A DNA stretch of 6,783 nucleotides, taken from Terriglobia bacterium. GTDB lineage: Bacteria; Acidobacteriota; Terriglobia; UBA7540. Positions 1-5,883 of the stretch are shown here, piece by piece; positions within the stretch are counted from its first letter, which is position 1, and each line of letters starts with the position of its first letter. A program made the position numbers and the translations under genes. The notes below the pieces were generated by a model. It searched no databases and had not been told where the DNA came from. It saw only the letters and a program-made list of their open reading frames with translations. The stretch spans positions 1-6,783 of the forward strand of contig JASHTZ010000123.1 of the NCBI GenBank assembly GCA_030040295.1, in the 5' to 3' direction.

Positions 1-900
1 CCCAACCAAATCTACTCACTTTCAACCACCACCAACCTCGTCAATGTGGACGTCATGGTGGTGGATAACAATGGAAATCCGCTTCAAAACCTCGATAAAA
101 AGAATTTCCAGTTATACGACGACGGTGTGCAACAGTCGGTGACCAATTTTGGAACGGGCGAAGCGCCCATGACGGTTTGCATGCTCATTGAGTTCGCCAA
201 CCGCAATTGGCAGTTCCTCTATTTGGCCCTCCGCTACAGTTATGACTTCTTGAATGTCATCCACCCGAATGATTGGGTAGCCGTGGTTTCGTTCGACCTG
301 AAGCCGCAAATCCTCACGGACTTCACGCAGGATCGCATGGAGGTGCGCGCGGCGCTGGATCAATTGCGCATGCCCGGCTTCATGGAATCGAATTTTTATG
401 ATGCTCTGTCGTTTGTGCTTGACCGGATGCAGGAGGTGCATGGGCGCAAGGCCGTTCTGGCCGTAGTGACGGGAATCGACACCTTCAGCAAGCTGACGTA
501 CGACCAGATCCTGAAAAAAGTGAAAGCCTCCGACACTCCTATCTACCCCGTCAGCATCGTGGAGTTTTTGGCCGTCCGCAGCATGCGGGGCGACAACATC
601 ACGACGCTGCAAGCGGAAAACTGCCTCAAAACCATGGCCCAATACTCCGGCGGACAGGCCTATTTCCCGCGCTTCGAGCAGGAACTTCCGGCGGATTACC
701 GTCAAATCGCCGAGCAACTTCGCAGGCAATACAGCCTGGGCTTCGTTCCCACCAACGCCACACACGACGGCCGCTACCACAAGCTAAAGGTGGATGTCGT
801 GGATGACCAGGGGAATCCGCTGACGATTTTCAATGATAAGGGCAAGAAGATAAAGTACCACGTGGTGGCGCGCGACGGTTACTACTCGCCGAAATCTTAG
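1..900 (+). CDS. VWA-domain protein, acidobacterial VWFA-related family (5' end outside window)
   Basis: The frame is open from base 1, so the true start and any signal peptide lie upstream; the GTG at 46 falls inside the conserved first strand and is not a plausible start. The order of motifs matches the VWFA-related domain family expanded in Acidobacteria (TIGR03436 as I recall it): an opening V-x-V-x-V-x-D-x-x-G-x-P-L segment with the F-x-L-Y-D-D-G motif (bases 37-126), a VWA core with NDWVAVVSFD (about 268-297), YDAL (397-408), VVTGIDTFS (463-489), SGGQAYFP (646-669), the Q-Y-S-L-G-F-x-P strand (727-750) and a terminal A-R-D-G-Y-Y. Family members are generally exported or envelope proteins of unknown role. 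The metal-site motif DxSxS is degenerate: bases 187-207 read I-E-F-A-N-R-N. The stop overlaps the stop of convergent purH. The family is confident; the function is unknown. Confidence 0.88.
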   Translation, partial: PNQIYSLSTTTNLVNVDVMVVDNNGNPLQNLDKKNFQLYDDGVQQSVTNFGTGEAPMTVCMLIEFANRNWQFLYLALRYSYDFLNVIHPNDWVAVVSFDLKPQILTDFTQDRMEVRAALDQLRMPGFMESNFYDALSFVLDRMQEVHGRKAVLAVVTGIDTFSKLTYDQILKKVKASDTPIYPVSIVEFLAVRSMRGDNITTLQAENCLKTMAQYSGGQAYFPRFEQELPADYRQIAEQLRRQYSLGFVPTNATHDGRYHKLKVDVVDDQGNPLTIFNDKGKKIKYHVVARDGYYSPKS

Positions 901-2450
901 TGGGAAAAGTGCCGCACTCCGGTCAGCACCATCGCCATTTTGTGCTGGTTGGCCGCGGCAATGACTTCATTGTCGCGAACCGAACCGCCGGGCTGCACAA
1001 TCGCCGTTACGCCCACTCTCGCCGCCTCCTCCACATTGTCGGAAAACGGAAAGAAAGCGTCGGAAGCAAGGACAGTGCCTTCCAGGGCGTGTTTCAGCTC
1101 GCGGGCCTTTGTGGCGCCCAGCTTGACGGAGTCCACGCGGCTCATCTGGCCCGCCCCAACCCCCACCAGAAATCCCCGCCGGGCGTAAACGATAGCGTTT
1201 GACTTGGTGTGCTTCACGACGCGCCAGGCGAAAATCATAGCTTCCATTTCTTCCGGGGTAGGCTGGCGCTCGGTGACATATTTCCAGAGTTGGGGCTGGG
1301 CGGGCAACGAATCGGGAGTCTGGACCAGCAATCCGCCGCCCACAACCTTGAGCTGAAGGCCGAAGTCGTCCCCAAGCGTTGCTGACATATCGAGGAGGCG
1401 AAGATTTTTCTTGCCGGCCAAACGCTCAAGCGCCGCGGGTTCAAATCCCGGCGCCACCACGGCCTCCACAAAAAGCTTGGACAGCTCTTCCGCCGTGGGT
1501 CCGGTCACGGGGCGGTTAAAGGCGATCACCGACCCGAAGGCCGAGACCGGGTCAACTTCCAGGGCGCGCTGGTAGCTTTCCACCAGCGTCGTGCCGGAAG
1601 CCACCCCGCAAGGGTTGGTGTGCTTGATAATAACCGTGGTGGGTTCATCGAATTCCTGCGCCAGCCGCCAGGCGGCTTCCAAATCCACCAGGTTGTTGTA
1701 GGAAAGTTCCTTGCCCTGGAGCTGCGGGGCCGCGGCCATTCCGCGTCCGGCCGTCGCGGGACTGCGATAGAGCACAGCCTTCTGATGCGGATTTTCACCG
1801 TACCGCAAGTCCATCACTTTCCGATAGTTCAAGTGTAGATTCTCGGGAAGTTCCCCATCCGCCATCTTCTGAAGAGCGGTGGAAATGGCGCTATCGTAAG
1901 CCGCCGTCGTGGCAAAAGCCTTTCGCGCCAGTGCGGCACGTGTCTCGCGCGAAATGTTCCCGCTATTGCTCTGCAATTCTCCCAAGACCTTGGCATAATC
2001 GGCGGCGTCCACAACCACGGCCACGTCCTCAAAGTTCTTGGCTGCGGAGCGCAGCATGGAGGGACCTCCGATATCGATGTTCTCGATCAGCTCTTCCAGG
2101 GTTACGCCCGGTTTCGTGGCCGTCTTTTCGAAGGGATAGAGATTCACCACCACCATGTCAATGAGCTCGATGCCTTGTTCCTTCACCTGCTGCTGGTGCT
2201 GAGGGCTTGAGCGGATGGCGAGCAACCCGCCGTGCACTTTGGGGTGAAGGGTTTTCACCCGGCCGTCGAGCATTTCAGGGAACCCCGTCAAGTCCGAAAC
2301 ATCGCGGACCTTCAGCCCCTTCTCGCGCAGCAGTTTCGCTGTGCCGCCGGTTGAAACCACCTCGACCCCCAAGCCGAGGAGTCCTGAAGCAAGCTCGATA
2401 ATGCCTGTTTTGTCGCTGACGCTGATCAGCGCCCTGGAGATTTTGCGCAT
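897..2450 (-). CDS. purH: Bifunctional AICAR formyltransferase / IMP cyclohydrolase PurH
   Basis: PurH catalyses the last two steps of de novo IMP synthesis in the cytoplasm: formylation of AICAR with 10-formyl-tetrahydrofolate, then ring closure of FAICAR. From the ATG at 2450 the protein has 517 residues, normal for the family. The N-terminal MGS-like cyclohydrolase domain (about 1-195) shows SDKTG (12-16), STGGTAK (33-39) and the MLDGRVKTLHPKVHGG stretch (60-75). The transferase domain shows LRYGENPHQK (215-224), the catalytic pair K276-H277 in IKHTNPCG, DPVSAFGS, and the typical ending RHFSH. An upstream TTG at 2501 would add 17 residues, but those are translated heptad repeat and unlike the family. 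The ATG at 2450 has AGGGAA a few bases upstream. No other purine gene is adjacent. The gene is convergent with the VWA gene, and no terminator fits between them. Identification is very secure. Confidence 0.97.
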   Translation of the reverse strand: MRKISRALISVSDKTGIIELASGLLGLGVEVVSTGGTAKLLREKGLKVRDVSDLTGFPEMLDGRVKTLHPKVHGGLLAIRSSPQHQQQVKEQGIELIDMVVVNLYPFEKTATKPGVTLEELIENIDIGGPSMLRSAAKNFEDVAVVVDAADYAKVLGELQSNSGNISRETRAALARKAFATTAAYDSAISTALQKMADGELPENLHLNYRKVMDLRYGENPHQKAVLYRSPATAGRGMAAAPQLQGKELSYNNLVDLEAAWRLAQEFDEPTTVIIKHTNPCGVASGTTLVESYQRALEVDPVSAFGSVIAFNRPVTGPTAEELSKLFVEAVVAPGFEPAALERLAGKKNLRLLDMSATLGDDFGLQLKVVGGGLLVQTPDSLPAQPQLWKYVTERQPTPEEMEAMIFAWRVVKHTKSNAIVYARRGFLVGVGAGQMSRVDSVKLGATKARELKHALEGTVLASDAFFPFSDNVEEAARVGVTAIVQPGGSVRDNEVIAAANQHKMAMVLTGVRHFSH

Positions 2451-2465
2451 GAAATTCCCTATGAA

Positions 2466-2500
2466 GGAGACAGGAGTCAGGAGACGGGAGTCAGGAGACA
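2466..2500. repeat. Five tandem copies of a 7-bp repeat in the purH leader
   Basis: On the plus strand the bases split exactly into five heptads: GGAGACA, GGAGTCA, GGAGACG, GGAGTCA and GGAGACA. The block lies just upstream of purH, within 16 bases of its start codon, and would be in its mRNA leader. The nine bases GTCAGGAGA (2490-2498) are the exact reverse complement of 2627-2635 in the second block, so the two blocks form long-range inverted arms. From memory, similar heptad strings occur between genes in several Acidobacteriota and related soil bacteria; I know of no established function. Confidence 0.85.
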
Positions 2501-2555
2501 AACCTCAACCATTCGAAGTCGCCCTCGCGCAATAGGCGCGGTACGCGCACTGTAA

Positions 2556-2561
2556 ATTATA
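2556..2561 (-). promoter_or_regulatory. Candidate -10 box of purH
   Basis: The minus strand reads TATAAT exactly at 2561-2556, about 106 bases upstream of the purH ATG. I find no good -35 hexamer at 16-18 bases. If used, transcription would start near 2549, giving a leader of about 100 bases. That leader carries a small GC hairpin (GCGCG, 3-nt loop, CGCGC; 2536-2548) and the heptad repeat at 2466-2500. I see no purine-riboswitch-like fold. The call rests only on the hexamer and its position. Confidence 0.35.
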
Positions 2562-2620
2562 GTGAATTGATGCCCCGCGGATTTTGCGATGATCTCGGGT
2601 GGTAAAGAACTGGGGATTGG

Positions 2621-2669
2621 TGTTCTTCTCCTGACTTCTGACTCCTTACGCCTGTCTTCTGTTCTTCTC
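2621..2669. repeat. Degenerate heptad repeat, inverted relative to 2466-2500, bounded by a 10-bp direct repeat
   Basis: The plus strand carries TCCTGAC (2629-2635), TTCTGAC (2636-2642), then degraded units (TCCTTA, GCCTGTC, TTCTGTT). These are the complement of the GGAGTCA-type unit, so the block is inverted relative to the one near purH. The 10-mer TGTTCTTCTC flanks it as an exact direct repeat (2621-2630 and 2660-2669); the second copy runs into the stop codon of the 185-residue gene. Together the two blocks bracket about 120 bases that hold the candidate purH -10 box. Confidence 0.6.
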
Positions 2670-3225
2670 ATTCTACTTTGGTGGCTTTGAACTTGACCTT
2701 TCCATCCTCAATTGAAACGGAGAACTGAACCTTATCGCAGCCCAGCGTCTTCTTGACCTGCTGGGTCTTGTCCTTGATGAATTTATGAAACGCAGAGGGG
2801 TCAAGCCCGCTGGTGGTTTCCCCCGTCTGCGTTCTCGCTTCGCGCATGGCATGCAGAAGTTGAGCTACTTTTTCTTTTTCCTGGTCCGGATCCGAACATA
2901 CCACCCGCACGGACCCGTCATCCGCCGTCGCCTCGGCAGAGCGCTTTTGCCCGGCAAACTGGCCTCGGCCTTCTTCCTTATCCTGAAGCTTGCGTTGCCA
3001 AAGCTGCCGGTTCACAGAATACTTCTGCAGGATGCTGGTAAACCGGAAGCGTTGGCCGAAACTCAGCTTGGATTGGTCGCTGGAATATCGCTTGATGATG
3101 GTTTCCACGCGCGAAAGCGTATCGTGTGGGGCACGAGGGGATCCGCCACTGAAAAAGACATCGTACTCAATCTTCAAACGCCGGATATCGTCATCGAGCT
3201 TATTCAGCTCTTCATCAACAGTCAC
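2668..3225 (-). CDS. Conserved-looking charged protein of unknown function (185 aa)
   Basis: The start is a GTG at 3225 with GAGG seven bases upstream and a strong candidate promoter just beyond, so this looks like a genuine expressed gene. The product is soluble and highly charged, with no signal peptide or membrane segment. Residues 1-25 look like an amphipathic helix (EELNKLDDDIRRLKIEYDVFF). Residues 36-82 hold an R-V-E-x-I-I-K-R-Y segment followed by F-G-Q-R-F-R-F and Q-x-L-W-Q-R-K-L. A polar linker (about 83-115) leads to a C-terminal helical part (116-160) and a strand-rich end (164-183). The pattern reminds me of a small family annotated by its MXAN_5187 C-terminal domain, but that is recollection and not a search result. 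No function can be assigned. It is co-oriented with purH, with a 217-bp gap, so an operon is possible but unproven. Confidence 0.8.
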   Translation of the reverse strand: MTVDEELNKLDDDIRRLKIEYDVFFSGGSPRAPHDTLSRVETIIKRYSSDQSKLSFGQRFRFTSILQKYSVNRQLWQRKLQDKEEGRGQFAGQKRSAEATADDGSVRVVCSDPDQEKEKVAQLLHAMREARTQTGETTSGLDPSAFHKFIKDKTQQVKKTLGCDKVQFSVSIEDGKVKFKATKVE

Positions 3226-3248
3226 GGGGGTGCCTCAAATCTAAGTGG

Positions 3249-3279
3249 ATTATACCCTGTATGAAACGACTTACGTCAA
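3249..3279 (-). promoter_or_regulatory. Sigma-70-like promoter for the 185-residue gene
   Basis: The minus strand carries TTGACG (3279-3274), a 19-base spacer and a perfect TATAAT (3254-3249). Transcription would start near 3243, leaving a leader of about 17 bases that includes the GAGG ribosome binding site before the GTG at 3225. The spacer is longer than the usual 17, but both hexamers are very good and the position is right. The promoter overlaps the first codons of the longest selA reading frame, which suggests selA starts further in. Confidence 0.6.
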
Positions 3280-4745
3280 TCGGAAAGTTGACGGGTATGG
3301 GCAGGTATGTTGAAATGGCGGACGGACGCGCCATGGAATCGCCGGCAACCCGTTCACATCCCGCCTCCGCAAGCCTGCTTCGTAAGATCCCGGCTGTGGA
3401 CGAATTGTTGAATCGCCCCGGGCTGCGCGACCTCGAAAAACGCTTGGGCCACCGGCTGGCGGTCGAAGTGACGCGAAAAGTCTTGCAGAATCTTCGCGAT
3501 AAAGTCTGCCAGGGCAGTGTTCCTGAAATTTGCGTTGAGGAACTTGAAGATCAAATTCTGAACGAGGCCGAAGCTGAAGCCGCGTTTTCGCTTCAGCCCG
3601 TTATCAATGCCACGGGCGTGATCCTTCACACCAATCTCGGACGCGCGCCGATTGCCGAGGAGGCCCTTGCGCATCTCGCGGAGGCCGCTGCCGGCTATTC
3701 CAACCTTGAATATGATCTGCAGCGGGGCGAGCGCGGCAAGCGCGACGTCCACACCGAACGCCTCTTCCGCAGCTTGCTGGGAGCGGAGCGCGCGCTGGTG
3801 GTGAATAACAACGCCGCCGCAGTTCTGCTCGCCTTGAATACGCTGGCCGAGGGTTCGGAAGTCATCGTTTCACGCGGCGAGCTGATCGAAATTGGCGGTT
3901 CATTCCGCGTTCCTGACGTCTGCGCGAAAAGCGGTGCGGTGCTGCATGAAGTGGGCACCACCAATCGCACGCGCGTCAGCGATTACGCTGCGGCCATTAA
4001 TGAGCGCACGCGCCTGCTGCTGCGGGTTCATCCCAGCAATTTCCGTGTGGTGGGCTTTACGGAGCGGCCCGGTTTGGAGGAACTGGTGGAGATGGCGCAC
4101 CGGCACAATCTGCTGCTGATGGAAGACCTCGGCAGCGGCTGCCTGATCGATCTTACGCCCCAGGGCATTCGGGATGAATCGCCCGCGGGGCTCAGCCTGC
4201 AAGCTGGCGCGGACGTAGTCACTTTCAGCGGCGACAAGCTTCTGGGGGGGCCGCAGGCAGGAATCCTGGTGGGCAAGCGCGAACCGCTGGAACGCATCCG
4301 CAAGAACCCGATGTTCCGCGCGCTCCGCGTGGATAAATTGACCATTGCCGCGCTGGAGGCCACCATTTCAATTTATTTGCAGGGGCGCCTCGATTCCCTT
4401 CCGGCGCTCCGCATGATTCGCACGTCAAAAGAACAGATTGCAGCGCGAGCCGGACGGCTGGCGGACAAAATTTCCGCTTGCCCGGGTTTCACGGCCACGC
4501 TTCGCGACGGCCACTCGGTCATCGGCGGGGGCTCCACTCCGGGACAAACGCTGGAAACTTCACTTGTGGCAGTTCGCCATCGCCGGCAAAGCGCGGCAAA
4601 GCTGGAGGAGACCTTTCGTCGCCGAAAACCCGCCATCCTCGGCCGCGTCGAGCAGGATGAGTTCCTCATCGATCTGCGAACCGTAAGTGAGGTTGAGGAA
4701 AAAAAGATCGTCGAGGCATTTGAGAAGGTCTCCAGTCATCAGTAA
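3261..4745 (+). CDS. selA: L-seryl-tRNA(Sec) selenium transferase SelA
   Basis: SelA is the PLP enzyme that converts seryl-tRNA(Sec) to selenocysteinyl-tRNA(Sec) using selenophosphate. Numbered from 3261, the N-terminal tRNA-binding region begins near S-L-L-R-K-I-P-A-V-D (38-47). The catalytic core shows INATGVILHTNLGRAP, LEYDL, the VVNNNAAAVLLALN stretch, SRGELIEIGGSFR, HEVGTTNRT, and the PLP lysine K326 in TFSGDKLLGGPQAG, equivalent to Lys295 of E. coli. Four in-frame ATGs could start the gene (3261, 3297, 3315, 3333), none with a convincing ribosome binding site. I give the outermost as the limit. It would overlap the leftward promoter and make 494 residues, against 463 in E. coli; 3333 would give 470, closest to the family, so the true start is probably 3297-3333. 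selB, selD and selC are not in the window. Function is very secure, the start is not. Confidence 0.95.
   Translation: MKRLTSIGKLTGMGRYVEMADGRAMESPATRSHPASASLLRKIPAVDELLNRPGLRDLEKRLGHRLAVEVTRKVLQNLRDKVCQGSVPEICVEELEDQILNEAEAEAAFSLQPVINATGVILHTNLGRAPIAEEALAHLAEAAAGYSNLEYDLQRGERGKRDVHTERLFRSLLGAERALVVNNNAAAVLLALNTLAEGSEVIVSRGELIEIGGSFRVPDVCAKSGAVLHEVGTTNRTRVSDYAAAINERTRLLLRVHPSNFRVVGFTERPGLEELVEMAHRHNLLLMEDLGSGCLIDLTPQGIRDESPAGLSLQAGADVVTFSGDKLLGGPQAGILVGKREPLERIRKNPMFRALRVDKLTIAALEATISIYLQGRLDSLPALRMIRTSKEQIAARAGRLADKISACPGFTATLRDGHSVIGGGSTPGQTLETSLVAVRHRRQSAAKLEETFRRRKPAILGRVEQDEFLIDLRTVSEVEEKKIVEAFEKVSSHQ
3274..3293. promoter_or_regulatory. Inverted repeat CGTCAA-N8-TTGACG between divergent genes
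   Basis: CGTCAA (3274-3279) and TTGACG (3288-3293) form a perfect 6-bp inverted repeat with an 8-base centre. The left arm is the -35 hexamer of the leftward promoter. The right arm could be a rightward -35, followed after 17 bases by TGAAAT (3311-3316, four of six matches to TATAAT). The arrangement could be back-to-back promoters or a binding site for a dimeric regulator; the sequence cannot tell these apart. The rightward -10 is weak. Confidence 0.35.
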
Positions 4746-4840
4746 TCCGTTCTCAGTAAAAACTCTTTTGGCCATGATGGCGTGGCAACTCTTGCCCAGT
4801 TTTTGATTTCAAAGAACTGAAGACGGATGACTGACAACTT
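4733..4840. repeat. Imperfect inverted arms of degenerate heptad repeat around the selA-dehydrogenase gap
   Basis: The left arm (4733-4757) covers the last selA codons and the start of the gap; the right arm (about 4816-4840) ends just before the dehydrogenase ATG at 4846. CAGTCATC (4733-4740) is the exact reverse complement of 4826-4833, and 4745-4757 matches the reverse complement of 4816-4828 at 11 of 13 bases. The right arm falls into heptads of a G-A-x-G-A-C-x kind, a degraded relative of the units upstream of purH. The roughly 58 bases between the arms show no gene and no clear promoter. Without a T-run, a simple terminator is unlikely. Confidence 0.5.
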
Positions 4841-4845
4841 CATTC

Positions 4846-5802
4846 ATGAAATCTCTTTATTTCCACAAGGAATTGTCTTTGCGCGAAGTCCCCATGCCGC
4901 GGCGCGCTCCGGGCGAGGCGTTGATTAAGGTCTTGATGGCAGGAATCTGCGGCACGGATCGGGAGATTCTGAAGGGGTATTCGGAATTTCAGGGCATTCC
5001 CGGCCATGAATTCGTCGGCCGCGTGGCGGAGTGTGATACGTCGAAGTGGATGGGCAAGCGCGTAGTGGGAGAAATCAATCTCGCTTGCGGGCATTGCTCC
5101 TGGTGCGCAAAAGGTTTGGGCCGGCATTGCCCCACGCGAACCGTGATGGGAATCGTGAACCGCCCGGGCGCCTTCGCCGAATATGTGACTCTGCCCGAAG
5201 CGAACCTGCACCGCGTTCCCGATGAGGTTTCCGACCAGTCAGCGGTGTTCACAGAGCCCGTGGCGGCTGCTTGCGAGATTCTGGAGCAGATGACCATCAC
5301 TCCCGGCACGCGAATGGCCGTGATCGGCGACGGACGCTTGGGACTTCTGGTGGTCCAGGTGCTGAAGCAGGCGGGAGCCGACGTGACGCTGATCGGCCGG
5401 CACGCATCAAAATTGGACCTGGCGAAAACCTGGGGCGTGCGGGTTTTGTGCGAGGGTGCGCAGGAGCTTGCTGCGAGCAGTTTTCCCATAACCGTGGATG
5501 CCACCGGATCTCCACGCGGCCTGGGCGAGGCGCTGCGCCTGGCGGAGCCGCGCGGTACCGTGGTGATGAAATCCACTTTCCACGGCGCGGCGAATCTGGA
5601 TGCCACCAAACTCGTTGTGGATGAGGTTACGCTGCTGGGTTCCCGATGCGGCCTCTTTGCCCCCGCGCTCGATTTGCTTCGGGGCAGGCGCGTGACGGTG
5701 GAGTCTCTGATTACCAGGACGTTTCCGTTGAATCAGGGTCTTGAAGCGTTTGCGTATTTGAATCAAAATTCTGTGTTGAAGGTTTTGTTGGATATGCGAT
5801 GA
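4846..5802 (+). CDS. Zinc-dependent medium-chain dehydrogenase/reductase (alcohol dehydrogenase-like)
   Basis: This is a cytoplasmic NAD(P)-dependent oxidoreductase of the threonine/sorbitol dehydrogenase type; the substrate cannot be read from the sequence. Residues 1-115 form the GroES-like catalytic domain, with likely catalytic zinc ligands C35 (GICGTD), H54-E55 (PGHE) and E137 (TEPVAAACE). Four cysteines C81, C84, C87 and C95 form the structural zinc lobe. The Rossmann fold has G-D-G-R-L-G at 161-166. The second strand ends in I-G-R-H (183-186), where Gly-Arg in place of an acidic residue suggests NADP(H). At 318 residues it is shorter than the usual 340-350, mostly through a compact segment at 60-75, as in some uncharacterised MDR-like subgroups. 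A stop at 4828 fixes the ATG at 4846 as the only standard start, but its ribosome binding site is weak. It lies 100 bases after selA. The last 20 or so codons are clearly AT-richer than the rest. Confidence 0.92.
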   Translation: MKSLYFHKELSLREVPMPRRAPGEALIKVLMAGICGTDREILKGYSEFQGIPGHEFVGRVAECDTSKWMGKRVVGEINLACGHCSWCAKGLGRHCPTRTVMGIVNRPGAFAEYVTLPEANLHRVPDEVSDQSAVFTEPVAAACEILEQMTITPGTRMAVIGDGRLGLLVVQVLKQAGADVTLIGRHASKLDLAKTWGVRVLCEGAQELAASSFPITVDATGSPRGLGEALRLAEPRGTVVMKSTFHGAANLDATKLVVDEVTLLGSRCGLFAPALDLLRGRRVTVESLITRTFPLNQGLEAFAYLNQNSVLKVLLDMR

Positions 5803-5803
5803 C

Positions 5804-5857
5804 GTAGGGGCGGCTCTCGTGGCCGCCCTCAAGGGCAGGCGCGAGGCCTGTCCCTAC
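5804..5857. repeat. Cloverleaf-like palindromic element between genes
   Basis: An outer stem GTAGGG (5804-5809) pairs with CCCTAC (5852-5857) and encloses two hairpins. The first has GGGCGGC (5808-5814), a 7-base loop and GCCGCCC (5822-5828), sharing two bases with the outer stem. The second has GGGCAGGC (5833-5840), a 5-base loop and GCCTGTCC (5846-5853) with one G-U pair, and also shares its last two bases with the outer stem. It begins one base after the dehydrogenase stop. The form is typical of dispersed, non-autonomous palindromic repeats in bacterial genomes; I cannot show other copies here. It could also slow or end transcription, but no T-run follows, so it is not a standard intrinsic terminator. 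Confidence 0.65.
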
Positions 5858-5883
5858 TTCCTATCTGCAAGTTAGGAAAAGGT

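Noticed and set aside
112..780. Long open frame on the minus strand opposite the VWA gene
   Set aside because: It mirrors a strongly recognised gene, its translation has no recognisable motif, and it has no supporting start signals.
1434..1459. tRNA 3'-end look-alike: GGGTTCAAATCCC followed by GGCGCCACCA, tempting as tRNA(Sec) near selA
   Set aside because: The distance from the T-loop to CCA is three bases too short for a 7-bp acceptor stem, no matching 5' acceptor or anticodon arm is visible, and the bases encode a normal stretch of PurH on the minus strand.
2451..2549. purH leader considered as a purine or other riboswitch
   Set aside because: Only a short GC hairpin and the heptad repeat are visible; there is no three-way junction with the conserved loop bases expected of a purine aptamer.
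2466..2665. Short regular repeats considered as a CRISPR array
   Set aside because: The units are 7 bp and directly adjacent, with no spacers of even length and no cas genes.
2477..2671. Possible 64-residue gene between purH and the 185-residue gene
   Set aside because: Both of its ends are translated heptad repeat and it covers the candidate purH promoter, so coding is unlikely.
4989..5609. Long open frame on the minus strand opposite the dehydrogenase
   Set aside because: It is a codon-bias shadow of a gene with clear zinc and Rossmann motifs; the translation is rich in Pro, Arg and Ser with no family resemblance.
5804..5857. Palindrome considered as a standard intrinsic terminator
   Set aside because: No run of T follows either hairpin; the multi-arm form fits a dispersed palindromic repeat better, though some effect on transcription is possible.
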